Below, one piece after another: positions 1 through 9,351 of a stretch of DNA of 20,772 nucleotides. Position 1 is the first letter of the stretch. Every line of letters begins with the position of its first letter. The position numbers and the translations under genes were made by a program. Source of the stretch: Hofstenia miamia (lineage: Eukaryota; Xenacoelomorpha; Acoela); assembly GCA_004352715.1 (NCBI GenBank), contig SCFE01000003.1, positions 3,802,615 through 3,823,386 of the forward strand, in the 5' to 3' direction. The notes beneath the pieces are model-generated. The model made no database searches. It saw nothing but the letters and a program-made list of their open reading frames with translations, and was not told the DNA's origin.

Positions 1-680
1 AAAATTACATTTTGTTGAGGCTTTATTTCTTAATGTTTTATAATGATCATAGTTGGCTTTCGATCTGTTTTGACAAAAAATTGCATATGCCTTATGCTTT
101 TTTCTAATGCATTCTTTCGTTTCTTTAGATATCCATATCTTCCACGTTTTGTTACTATTCTTTACGTTGTGTTTTTGAATCTTTATAATAGGACAAAGCT
201 TATGATAAATACTTGTTAAATTATCAATTATAAATATCATTTTTTGATCCACTGTTGTGCCAAAGTAATAATCATTCCAATTTAAGTTGATCAATTCCTT
301 CAAAAAATTTTTGTTGTTAAAGAATTTCTTTGAATAAAATCTTTTAGTGGAATATATCAGTGAATCTGTTTGAGTCATTATGTTATCCAATATTGCACAT
401 GTCAGTAAATGGTCTGATATGAAAAAATCTGTAACAAAAACTTCATAAGTCTTAATGCTTGAGATGTCAGTAATGATATAATCAATCAAAGACGACTTAA
501 CAAAGTTTATATGCGTTGGTATATTTTTATTCAGAACTTCCATATTAAAGACATCAATTAAATCGTTAATTTTCCTTTTTTCAATTTCACATAAATAATT
601 TTGGTTATAATCACCCATAATAATAACTAAGTTTGTTGTTTGATTTGCAATGCAAATTTCTTTCTTCAAAAGCTTATACA
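1..680 (-). mobile_element. Non-LTR retrotransposon (CR1/L2-like) ORF2 fragment, endonuclease C-half and linker
   Basis: Read on the minus strand, one frame is open from about 699 to the left edge with no stop. It encodes the second half of an APE-type endonuclease and the linker that precedes reverse transcriptase. The order is LYKLLKKE, the metal-binding GDYN motif (615-604), the S-x-x-D-Y-I-I-T-D stretch, and the catalytic SDH motif (417-409). A Lys-rich linker follows, with TWKIWISKETKECIRKKHKA, typical of the PWI..I....K spacer of CR1/L2 elements. The gene is cut at its 5' side, where an inverted repeat begins, and runs off the window, so reverse transcriptase is not seen. The undamaged frame implies a recent insertion. 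Endonuclease identity rests on motif order; the clade is inference. Confidence 0.85.
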
Positions 681-726
681 AAGAAATTTGCATTGCAAAT
701 CAAACAACAAACTTAGTTATTATTAT
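617..726. repeat. Perfect 46-bp inverted repeat with 18-nt spacer
   Basis: Positions 617-662 are the exact reverse complement of 681-726, separated by 663-680. The left arm is native sequence of the minus-strand LINE (encoding KEICIANQTTNLVII just before GDYN). The right arm is an inverted extra copy that ends in a TA-rich run. It marks the 5' break point of the minus-strand element. A fold-back event at insertion, or a chimeric read in the assembly, could produce it. Confidence 0.95.
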
Positions 727-759
727 ATATATATAAACATAATTTAAGAAACAGCATGA

Positions 760-1452
760 ATACATGCAAGATATTTAAAAATGGATTTTCACTAAAACAA
801 CATAACATTCTTTATTCTATTTCTGGCACTAACAATAATGTTACTTATATCCGGCATCGAGATTAATCCCGGGCCTTCCAAAACTGATAATATTTAAGAA
901 TACTCAGAATTCTTAAACATAAGGCATTCAACTAATTTTTTAAAATATATTCACATAAATTTTCAGAATCTCTCAATAAAAATTCGGAATTTAGACAATT
1001 CATTTGTGAACTGGATTCAAACTTTAGTCTGGGCATAACTGAAACCTGGTTTACAAATGATAATTACAATTCGCCCTGGTAAATCGATAACTCTAAATTT
1101 AAATATTTGGAAAGACAGAAATCGAATATTCTAAAAGTTTGTAAACCCTCTAAATCTTGGATAAAAATACGAGAAAAATCAACAGAAAATGTCGAAAAAC
1201 TTCGACAGTATTTAAAAATCGAAAACTGGACTTCCATATATTCATCATTAACACCTAATAAAATGCTATCACATTTTACAAAAACTTTACTTTTCTATTT
1301 GGATATATGCTGCACAGAAAAATATATTTTTTTCATCTGAATTTTCCAAAAAACTCAAAATAATGTTCCAAAGCCATGGATTGATTCTAAATGCATCGAT
1401 TTAATCGAAATAAAGAAACAAATGGAAAAAATACTTAAATTACTCTATTAAT
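760..1452 (+). mobile_element. Decayed second LINE copy (CR1/L2-like), N-terminus plus linker
   Basis: This copy lies in the opposite orientation to the left-hand LINE. In shifting frames it reads a hydrophobic leader ending in a 2A-like peptide, then KYIHINFQNLSIKIRNLD, then ICELDSNFSLGITETWF. These correspond to the N-x-Q/R-S-L and E-T-W-L start of an APE endonuclease, the E being catalytic. Immediately after LERQKSN it jumps to the post-endonuclease linker (NVEKLRQYLKIENWTSIY, later PWIDSKCIDLIEIKKQ), so the middle and end of the endonuclease, including GDxN and SDH, are deleted. Several stops and frameshifts are present. The linker is shared in pattern with the left copy but not in sequence, so these are two separate insertions. 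Confidence 0.75.
850..876 (+). other. 2A-like ribosome-skipping motif in LINE leader
   Basis: The codons read S-G-I-E-I-N-P-G-P after a hydrophobic run (FFILFLALTIMLLI) beginning near 802. The canonical motif is D-(V/I)-E-x-N-P-G-P. Here the aspartate is replaced by glycine while E, N, P, G and P are kept. 2A-like peptides at the N-terminus of CR1/L2-type non-LTR retrotransposon ORFs are known from several invertebrates. A stop follows ten codons later because the copy is decayed. Confidence 0.65.
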
Positions 1453-1624
1453 AGAAACTAGCAATCGTCATAGCCCAAGTTAACCACTTTATATTTGTAA
1501 ACATTCGTTGTTTTCTTTTTTGGTTTAGTTTTGAATTACTTTCTTGACGTTTTCAGAATTTGTTATCAGTATTTCTATTTATTGTTAAAACAATTTCTGA
1601 ATATAGGTTTTTCTTCTTCTTCTT

Positions 1625-1646
1625 GGAAAAATCTATTCGTCCACTT
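1625..1646 (+). repeat. Left inner DR of Tc1-like element
   Basis: This 22-bp stretch matches the reverse complement of the right inner repeat at 2834-2855 at 19 of 22 positions (shared core GGAAAAAT-TATTCG-CCAC). It lies about 100 bp before the transposase start, mirroring the roughly 100 bp between the transposase stop and the right inner repeat. Confidence 0.7.
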
Positions 1647-1745
1647 CAGACCAAATCAGAGAATCTGTAAAAAAATTTCATTGGTTGAGCTTTTTTCAGT
1701 CTATTTATATTGAAAATGTCTAATAACAGTCTTTTTTTGCCATAT

Positions 1746-2730
1746 ATGATGCCTGGTTATGTACCTCTTGCCATCCGCGAGTTGATTATCTCCAAATATT
1801 TAGAAGGGATGCGTCAATTTACTATAACCTGACTTGTAGAATGACCTTGAAGTACTGTCGGGTAATCATCAGACATCTCACTTCTGAAAACATCATTGCC
1901 CCCAAACTAAAATCCGGAAGACCAAAGAAGTCCTTCAAAACCTCCCAATCAGTTCTTGTGTGCCTTTTAAAGTGAAATCAGAGGAACTTCACAAGGAGTG
2001 GGCTGATGGTTTTCTCGTGACAGGCAGAACTGTGTGAAACATCCTGACGAACTACTGAATTAGGACTTTCGTGGCACCTAGAAAGCAATTCTTAACATCA
2101 AAGCAAAGATTACGCCAGCTGAGGTGGGCCAATTTAATGTGAGCCAATTCATCTGAACATTGGTCTGTTATATTTTCAGATGAGTCAAGATTTGAGCTAT
2201 ACTTATCAAAAAGAATGTTGATAAAGAGCCCAACTGGGCAGAAGTTCAGATTCTTGCCTAAATTTACTTGAACCATGAGGTATGGTTGGAAGTCTGTAAT
2301 GGCATGGGGAGCAATATGGAGGTGTGACTTTCACAAGATTGTGCAAATCACTGGTACTCTCTAAAGCTCTTAATAAGCTCGGATTCTAGAAAAGGAGCAC
2401 TTGCTACTCCTTACAAGTGATTCAATATATCAGCAACAGTGCTCTATGTCATACCTCAAAAGAAATGAAAAACTTCTTCCATGATAATGGGGTTGCTATC
2501 CTTGCTGACTGGCCTGACCAATCTCCAGACATTAACATTATTGAAAATAAGTGGAAAGAAGTCAAATATCAATCTGACAGCATACTCTTTACACTGAAGA
2601 AGAGCTGTGGAGCACAATAAAGTAAGAATTTTATGCAATTCCCAACAGCTCTATTGAAAGACTTTTTGCTTCAATCTCTGATCGCCTAGAAGCTGTTATT
2701 TGCTCAAAAGGACACGCAACAAAATATTAA
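1746..2730 (+). pseudogene. Tc1-like transposase pseudogene
   Basis: The remains span about 327 codons, close to the usual 340 or so of Tc1 transposases. In order: an N-terminal paired-like helix-turn-helix region starting MPGYVPLAIRELIISKY; a second helix region; SGRPKK (the GRPR AT-hook); W-S-V-I-F-S-D-E-S-R-F with the first catalytic Asp at 2179-2181; YGWKSVMAWGAI; SNSALCHTSK; DWPDQSPDINIIENKW with the catalytic Glu; and a C-terminus ending KGHATKY. The second catalytic Asp, expected in Q-D-N-A-P-x-H, is replaced in SNSALCH. Multiple stops and frameshifts (for example at 2610) break the frame. The copy cannot encode an active enzyme. Confidence 0.88.
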
Positions 2731-2833
2731 GAAAGAATTTTGTTTCTAAGTGTTATATTGCATCAATTATTCATTTGTATATCTTATTTTGTATTTAATT
2801 TTTTCAGATTTGCTCATTTATTTAAATTTTTTC

Positions 2834-2855
2834 AGGTGGCCGAATACATTTTTCC
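2834..2855 (-). repeat. Right inner DR of Tc1-like element
   Basis: It contains GGTGGCCGAATACATTTTTC, resembling the outer repeat (GGTGATCGAATACATATTGC) in the same orientation and matching the left inner repeat when inverted. It lies 104 bp after the transposase stop codon. Confidence 0.75.
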
Positions 2856-3017
2856 AATGCAAGTTTTCTAATTTATATTAAAAATTAATACCAAATTGTT
2901 CTTTTGCATATTTTATGGTATTAGACATACAGATTTTCCTTCTCAATCAATGTAACACTTAGTTATTATCTTAGGCACACTCTATCCAATAAATGTTCAT
3001 TATTTATTCAAAATAGC

Positions 3018-3047
3018 AAGGTGATCGAATACATATTGCCAGTACTG
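3018..3047 (-). repeat. Right outer terminal repeat of Tc1-like element
   Basis: On the minus strand the end begins CAGTACTGGCAATATGTATT and continues CGATCACCTT, the classic shape of Tc1 ends (CAGT...GGC...TATTCG...). TA at 3048-3049 is the expected target duplication. Confidence 0.75.
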
Positions 3048-3171
3048 TATGCCATAATATCGAATATTAAATGAAAATGATTCCAGCCTTAATTGAAAGT
3101 AAAAAATTCTTCCCAGTCTTCTACTGATCTGACTCATGTTGCGTTTTTTGTTGCCGGGCATGCCACCAGTC

Positions 3172-3530
3172 TCATGGATTGTTATTGGGATCAGTTCAAT
3201 TTGTTTAGGACTCTATTTGACTAAACCACCATAATTGTTTTGTGAAATCTGGAAAGAGAAAAAGACATTAATACACACTATTAATTTAGGAGAATTATTT
3301 TGAATTTGTATTGGTGATTGGTCAATACTTAGCATTAACTATTTCTGTAACATTTAGTAATTACTATTTCAAATTATTCGAGCATAGAAAAGGAGGCATA
3401 GAACTGGGGTATCCCATCAATAATTTTGAATTTCCGGATGCTTAGCAAATCAGATTTGAGAATTGAATGATCTTAGCTGTTTAATAAAGTGATATGTATG
3501 AAAAAAGTTGCCTTTTTGTAGGCTTAGGCA
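3172..3530 (+). repeat. Dispersed repeat, copy 1 (inverted partner near 14.3 kb)
   Basis: This stretch aligns to the reverse complement of about 14165-14510. Anchors are AGGACTCTATT, AAGACATTAATACA, the run CTGTAACATTTAGTAATTAC followed by TTTCAAATTATTCGAG, GAACTGGGG, and TTTTTGTAGG. The two copies are diverged yet free of indels over the central 116 bp. In one frame this copy reads QYLALTISVTFSNYYFKLFE, parallel to the other copy's QSLELIFSVTFSNYNFKLFE. Family unknown: an unidentified mobile element or a duplicated gene fragment. Confidence 0.75.
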
Positions 3531-4220
3531 ATGTTGGAGCTGTGCAGTGCTTTCTTTCGTGCGTGCCCATTACTACATATATTTTCGTGCCCGTGCAATG
3601 CTCCTGCCCACATTAAAATACATATAGAATATATTTTCAATTTTGATTTTCTAAATCTATTAATTTGCATGTTAAAATCATCGAAAATTTTGTTTCTTGA
3701 ACAATTTGGTAAACTATTGAAAAAATTTGCCTCCAAAAACATGTCATTCATACAGGTTTAATCTAACTTGTATTACAATTTCAATGAACATTTGGACACA
3801 AGGTCAAAGAATAGTTAGAGTGAAACACTCTAGGCACGATGTTTTGACCAGGCCTATTATATTTTAGATATTGCAATGTAAAATAATTCTAAATTTTTTA
3901 ATAACAAAAAAATGGACTTATACAAAGGCCTATACAAAACACTGACCTCTATGCATTTGAATAACAAACTAAGATCGAAAACATCCATTTCAATTCTAGT
4001 CCATTACCAAAACTACTTTTCCTATAGGTTTAAGAAAAATTGCCTTTTCTATTAGATTAGGCTGCTGTGGTACACGTGTTTAGGCGTGGACTTCGTGGAG
4101 CAGATCTTGCATACATATCACGAATACCTTAAGTATGTGTTTCACATCATTTTGTGCGTGACATGATAACGTTATGCCATACTTCACTTTGATTCCAAGA
4201 AGCCCATCAGAAAAGTAATA
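3531..4220. other. Intergenic, nothing recognised
   Basis: I see no coding frame with family resemblance, no structured RNA and no clear repeat here. Confidence 0.6.
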
Positions 4221-4300
4221 TATGAGTGGCGCAGTGGCGTTAGTTCAAGATATGACCACTGCATTTCTACATACCATGACCTTTGTGGTTTTAAAACAAT
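4221..4300 (+). repeat. Possible tRNA-derived SINE remnant
   Basis: TGGCGCAGTGG (4227-4237) matches the RNA polymerase III A box (TRGCNNAGTGG). GGTTTTAAAAC (4287-4297) is a degenerate B box (GGTTCGANNCC) about 50 bp later. No tRNA cloverleaf can be folded convincingly, so this is not a tRNA gene. It could be a SINE head or chance. Confidence 0.35.
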
Positions 4301-4494
4301 TACTTTTTCAGAAATAAGGAACAAATAGTTATTGTGAAACCTCATTCATCGAAAAATCATATAGAACATGGAAAAATTTGCATAACGACCAATCCTAAGT
4401 ATGAAATCAGTTCAGCATCTTGGCAAACGTTAGCCTAAGCTCTTATAGTTACAATTATTTAGCAAATCGCTTTTAAACTTTAAAAAATTAAAAG

Positions 4495-4500
4495 TTTATT
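4495..4500 (-). terminator. Poly(A) signal AATAAA of NOL10
   Basis: A canonical AATAAA lies on the minus strand about 73 bp after the NOL10 stop codon, giving a short 3' UTR. Confidence 0.65.
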
Positions 4501-4572
4501 TAAACAGCACCGTTTTGTGCAATACCTAAGAGGTATTGGAAATAATCTACAAACTAATGAATATAAAACTGA

Positions 4573-5957
4573 TCATGTCCAAACTGCTTTTCCTTTTAAT
4601 TTCTTAATTTTCCCATCTGCTCCACGACGTAATTTTTTTCTTTCACGAATATGTTCTTTTAAAGCCTCGAGTCGAGAGCTTTTTTTGGATTCAACTAGAA
4701 ATGTGATTTGTTTATTAGAACCAGCGGATGTCAATTGCGGCTGATCTGCATTTTGAATTACACGATCTCTCAGAGTTAAAGTTGCATTCTTTGATTTGCT
4801 TCCGCCTGTAAGATATGAAAATTGAGTTACAGGTGCCACCTTAGCCAAATTTTTGCTAACTACTTCAGAAACTTTCGCGATTGTTTTTTGTGGAACTTCT
4901 TTAACAGCATCATCACTGCTGTAATCTGAATCTTCTGTTTCATTAGATTCAATGGACTGGTCATCTACATCATCAGCCTCGTCCTCATCTTCTTCCATGA
5001 TTTGTCTTTGCTTCTCGATTTTACTGCTTATTTCACGTCCAAGAACAGGGTTGAGATTCTTAAACTCCTCTGATTCGGTATTAATCTGCATTTCGGGATC
5101 AACGAACATTCTCGAAAACCGATCGTCTGATAGAAGGTTACCAGCTTCAAATCTCTTTTTGCCACGAGTTTTTGTTTGTTCCTGCTGCAATCGCAAGGCC
5201 ATTTCTTTATTAACCTTTGGAACTGAATTTATGGAATCAATGATTCTAGGTTTCGACTGCTCTTCTATCTTTTCTTTAATTTTACGCTTTTTGTAATCTT
5301 CATAAGCGCATGGATCCATAGCAACCTTAACTTTATTATACAATCTAGTATCTATAAAGAAACCATGCATATACGCTCGAAGAATATTGGTGCCAATTAA
5401 ATGATTTAAACTAAGTTCTTGCAGTTCACTTCGTGTAACAAATTTGTAGTTATCATACACGATCCTTTCGTCTTCTATTTCCATTTCTTCAGTGAGATTT
5501 TCTAAAAATCCGCACCATTTAGGAGCTGGACCCAACGTTGGAATAAAATACACAAGAACTTTAGGCGCTTCAGTAGCCATGAACATCAAGCCAGAGTTCT
5601 CGAAATAGCAAAGTTGATTAATATCAGAATCAGGCTGAACAGCAGTAATAGTTTCAGCAGTATTGATATCCCAAGATTTCAGACATTTAGAATCAGTGCT
5701 AAGAACACATTCAGGTAAAAATCTAATAGAATTGATTGGAAAACCAAAATTGTGATCCTTTGTTTGAAATGGACGCGTTGCACGAAGGTCATATAGTTTC
5801 ACCATTCCTGAAGATAGTCCTACTCCAAAATGCAGACTGTCCTGAAACTGAAGACAACTTACTTCATCAGAAGAATTGTCATGCAGAGATATTGGAAGCA
5901 CCCCAACACGCTCTCGCACACGATAATCCCAAGCCTCGACAACACCAGTCTCCGTAC
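4573..5957 (-). other. NOL10: NOL10 coding exon 3 (last)
   Basis: The exon starts after TTTCTAG at 5958 and reads GTACGGAGACTGG; its first two bases complete a Gly codon begun in exon 2. It carries residues 191-651, from mid-propeller through NUC153, the acidic stretch and the basic tail, and ends with TGA at 4575-4573. The frame seems to open at a GTG (5919), but coding clearly continues upstream to the acceptor. Confidence 0.95.
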
Positions 5958-8900
5958 CTAGAAATAATCAAATATAAATGATATCATTTACATGTAAATC
6001 ATAGAGATTTAAATATTTGAAACAAATCCTGAAAGCAATATGACTATGTATATGAAGAGTAATCACATAATTGTTAGTAATTTAAAATTTAAAAAATACC
6101 ATTTAGTTTTAGTGTTTTGCCATATGACAATCACAAAAGAGTTGCGAAGGGTTCTACCATTAATCACCTCGCGAATCACTGAACATATTGAATTACGAGT
6201 CAATTATATATGGATTCTGTCAAGCGCTAGTTACAATACCCTTCACAAATTTGCAAAATCCATACACACGCTTTAAAAAGACAAAAAAAATGTAAATATA
6301 CCGCAATAGAAGAACAAGATTCAAATTTTATATACGAAACAATACTAGAAATCATATACGAAAAAAGAGGAATTTCATATTAAATTAGGTCTTTGTAATA
6401 CATGCCTTTTAGAATTATTAAATTCTTCGAACTTTGACAAATAAATTAGTTTTTACTCCTACGTGAGTGCAGCAAGGTCGTTTTCGTGATCTAAGACACA
6501 GAGTAGAAATTGAGCGGCCCTGCAATTTGAAATAAAGAAATAGGTTAACTCAAATTAACTTTAACATTGAGATCGGCTGAATATGACAATTGAGGAACAA
6601 GTTCCACTTTCCTCCTTTGAAAGAAAGCTGTGGTCTCCCTTGAAGTATGACACTGTGTTTAATTCTTAATTTTCCATTTAATAAATAAATTCGTTGCAGG
6701 CGCTTGATAACTGCTCACTCTTTTTGCTCCTAGACAACACATGTGGAACTAAATTGAAATTTTTTTTCGGAATTCAAACATTATGTTATAGGTCATCTTT
6801 GAATGGAAAACTAATATTGTGCATTAACGGGGTAGGAATCATGAGATCGCAAGATTTATTGAACCCAACAATATTAAAATAATAATAATTAAATAATAAA
6901 CATCTGAAAGCATCTCCTACTTCTTTTCCATTTAAATTCCCACAGGAACGAATTTGGGTGTTTACTTTCAGAAAACCAAATAGCTGGTACATTCAAAGCA
7001 TACATATACAATTAACACTTTGTCATGCGTCACTAAATTCGGGGTGCCAGATTTAAAGAGCTAGTAATGTATTTAACAAAGTTCCTCATTGCATGATCAA
7101 TCTAATTGAAAGAATACATTTGAACTGGGAATAAATACTATAAAACACAATTATTGTTATAAAACATATTTTGATTATTTTGTACAATACTAACCCATTT
7201 GAAATAAAGTTGAAAAATACGCATCGCTTCAAATTGTTTCAAATGCGACTATTTATTGTAAATACCCGTTTCTGAATTTAATATAAATTATTGATCTCAC
7301 TCAATTGTTTTTATTCAATTTTCCAATAGACCTTCATTAGGGACAAATCGTTTTTTAAAAATTACAGCTGCCCATAAACTTTGATTATAAGATGGAAGGA
7401 GTACTAATGTCTTAATTAGAACAGGGGCGTCCAATCCGCGGCAACCAAGCAGGTAGTATATGGCGTAATGGAAGTTTCTGAGTGACCTGTACAGTATTTT
7501 TAAAAATGGTATATATTCTCAACTCAATCGTCTGCATATTTTATGGTGAATTTACATTCTGAGAAATTGGCATTTATGGTTGGCTTCTTGGTGTATTGTA
7601 TCTGGGCACGTGCAAATGAGAGAACAGGCCTAAACTTCACACTGAAATTTGGTGTATTCAGTATCAGTGTATTACAAAATATTTTATCGTATAGGTATTT
7701 CATATTTTCATGTAGGTATTTCGTGAATTTTACTTAATCCATATCAAGAAAGAAAACATTTATCTTCAATTTTATAAATTGGAATATGTTATAGACAAAC
7801 TACAGCCAATTTCAAGAGAAATATTATATTGTGGATTATGGATTGTAGACAACACACTGTTCTCTTGGTATGCTTATCGTTCTTATAATTGTAAAATATA
7901 ATAATACAGATTTCTAAGATGTGAGAGTTTTGTCTCTCTTAGCAGTATACACTCAAGTGGCCCACGCAACCCTTCGTAAACTGCCATTTGGTCGAAAATT
8001 TTGGACATCCTTGAATTACAACTTTACAAATAACTTGTTTTTGAATGTATCAAACAATATATATAATTTTAAAAATCAAAAATACAAATCGGAGTGACAT
8101 CAAAATCGTAAGCAGACGAACAACACTTCACAATTGCAGGAGAGTTAGAAAATTGTACCGGCTAATACAAGACCATGGTCTTTTGAAATTTGAACTGAAG
8201 TTGCAGGAGCAGAAGTAGAAAATGGTGCAAGAAATTGGCCTCTTTCAAAATTTAAGCGATACAATTCTTCAGACGCAACATATAAATCACATGTTACATT
8301 ACTGAAAGCCAAAGCGCGACCAACATGAGGAGTCCGACAGCGGTGATGTCTACCAGACTGATGATGCACCTCAATGTGCCGATCGCTATGAAGTAGAACG
8401 AACTTTCTAAACAGCAATTTATTAGAATTTCATAACTAAAAAACGAAAGCATACATATCTCGCGAAATTCCTGATATTAAAGCTAAAACATTTACAGGAG
8501 CGGTATTCTTTTTTTCAAAGCAATTACCAGATCTAACAAAATCCGGTTACGTCTATATGGGGATACTTCACTTAATTTTTAAATAAGTTCATCGTAAGTT
8601 ACATGAAAAGTAACATTTCATATCTCAATTGTAGAACAAACTGATTGTAAGTTTTCCGGACATTGAAAACTATGTAGACAAAACAAGCAGATTCATTGAC
8701 TGAAATTAAATAAAGGATCAAATTTAGAGTCCAATTTTCAAGGTCTAATATATAACGGCTTCTAATTTACTAAAATTAATATGAAACTAGTAAATGTAAA
8801 TATGGTACATTCTTTGCCTGATTATTTATATGAAATCTGGCAATCTTTACGGCAGTCTATTATCCTAACATATGGTGGATTCATCAAAACTCTGAAAATC

Positions 8901-9351
8901 GCTTGGAAAGTGACTAAAAAATAATAAAACTATCATTTTCTATTGCTTATGGGTAAATTACATAAAATGCTTTATAAACACCCTTAAGTATATATTGTTG
9001 CAGTGTGCGGTGATATAATAAGAAATACTTGTAATCGGTGGAAAGCGGTAAGACATCCACTATTTCAGCATCAACACATCGCTCAAACTTTAAACTCATT
9101 TCTTCGACGTCAAAGCATCTAATACGAGGCTTGTAAGTTCCCGCAAGAAAAACGTAACGGCCATCACTTGTAAGTTTAACACGAGAAGATACCACCGGCA
9201 TTTCGAAATCCTGAATCAGCTGGACAGAATTTTCAAGTGTTGGATCAGCTTTAAGCAGTCTGCGTCGTGTGGCTGGGGGCAGCCAATTTGGTAGAAGGCG
9301 ACAAACAGTAAGATTGTAGACCTTAATATCATTGTGAGTGGTAACTTGCAT
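4573..9351 (-). CDS. NOL10: Nucleolar protein 10 (Enp2 orthologue), three coding exons
   Basis: NOL10/Enp2 is a nucleolar WD40 protein of the small-subunit (90S) pre-ribosome needed for 18S rRNA maturation. Joining 9351-9029, 8406-8159 and 5957-4573 gives 651 codons plus TGA; the human protein is slightly longer (about 690). Visible parts: the N-terminal signature IQDFEMP (46-52); YVFLAGTYKPRIRCFD (66-81); beta-propeller repeats to about residue 330; the family-specific LGPAPKWCGFLENLTEE (about 332-348); YDNYKFVT (358-365); RAYMHGFFID (384-393); a NUC153 motif DDRFSRMFVDPEMQI (about 468-482); an acidic stretch near 511-539; and a Lys/Arg-rich tail (615-649) typical of nucleolar proteins. Both junctions restore conserved sequence (DYK-KFVLLHSDR; LVLAG-TETGVVEAWD). 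The start MQVTTHND matches the family N-terminus. All motifs are intact, so the gene should be functional. Confidence 0.96.
5958..7421 (-). other. NOL10 intron 2, distal part
   Basis: Intron 2 runs 8158-5958 on the minus strand, with donor GTACAA and acceptor TTTCTAG. This 3' part of the intron is AT-rich and has no recognisable gene. A GCGGCCCTGCAATTTG stretch near 6514 looks like the GC-rich subterminal motif of hAT elements, but no end pairs with it. Confidence 0.7.
7422..8013. mobile_element. Non-autonomous hAT element inside NOL10 intron 2
   Basis: The left end reads CAGGGGCGTCCAA and the right end, reverse-complemented, CAAGGATGTCCAA; they agree at 10 of 13 positions and fit the CAGGGGTGTCCAA ends of hAT elements. 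Subterminal GC-rich motifs (CCGCGGC on the left; GCGTGGGCCACTTG on the inverted right) are typical. The flanks are AATTAGAA (7414-7421) and AATTACAA (8014-8021), an 8-bp target duplication with one mismatch, as expected for hAT. At 592 bp with no hAT transposase frame it is non-autonomous. It lies 145 bp inside the donor of intron 2 and does not disturb the splice site. Confidence 0.78.
8159..8406 (-). other. NOL10: NOL10 coding exon 2
   Basis: The acceptor is TGCTGTTTAG (AG at 8408-8407) and the donor is G|GTACAA (GT at 8158-8157). The 248-nt exon encodes KFVLLHSDRHIEVHHQSG, then CDLYVASEELYRLNFERGQF, then DHGLVLAG. These align with the human propeller segment FLHNDRYIEFHSQSG through VHGLFATG. 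Intron 1 (9028-8407) is 622 bp with donor AA|GTATTT. Confidence 0.95.
9029..9351 (-). other. NOL10: NOL10 coding exon 1
   Basis: The 323-nt exon starts with ATG at 9351-9349 and ends in the first two bases of the Lys108 codon. In-frame sequence upstream of the ATG (reading LIKLWLLYFR) is intronic or UTR, because conserved family sequence begins at MQVTTHNDIKVYNLT. Confidence 0.93.

Larger units (their letters stand above)
1625..3047 (+). mobile_element. Tc1-like DNA transposon, decayed, IR/DR type
   Basis: A broken Tc1-family transposase lies between repeats that match the transposase-binding repeats of IR/DR elements. The right end has two direct repeats 185 bp apart, and its outer edge reads GCCAGTACTG followed by TA, the Tc1 target dinucleotide. 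The left side keeps an inverted match to the inner repeat (1625-1646). The expected left outer repeat, near 1435-1475, is not convincing, so the true left edge is uncertain and may lie up to about 190 bp further left. Confidence 0.85.

Noticed and set aside
1-1470. Single LINE with a twin-priming 5' inversion
   Set aside because: The same linker domain occurs on both sides with different sequence, so one element cannot supply both halves.
2052-2276. 74-codon minus-strand frame
   Set aside because: Shadow of the Tc1-like transposase on the other strand.
4221-4300. tRNA gene
   Set aside because: A and B boxes are present, but no acceptor, anticodon or T stem pairs properly, so at most a SINE remnant.
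4952-5296. 114-codon frame on the plus strand, Ser-rich
   Set aside because: It is antisense to the acidic/NUC153-coding part of NOL10 exon 3; Ser runs are the complement of Asp/Glu codons.
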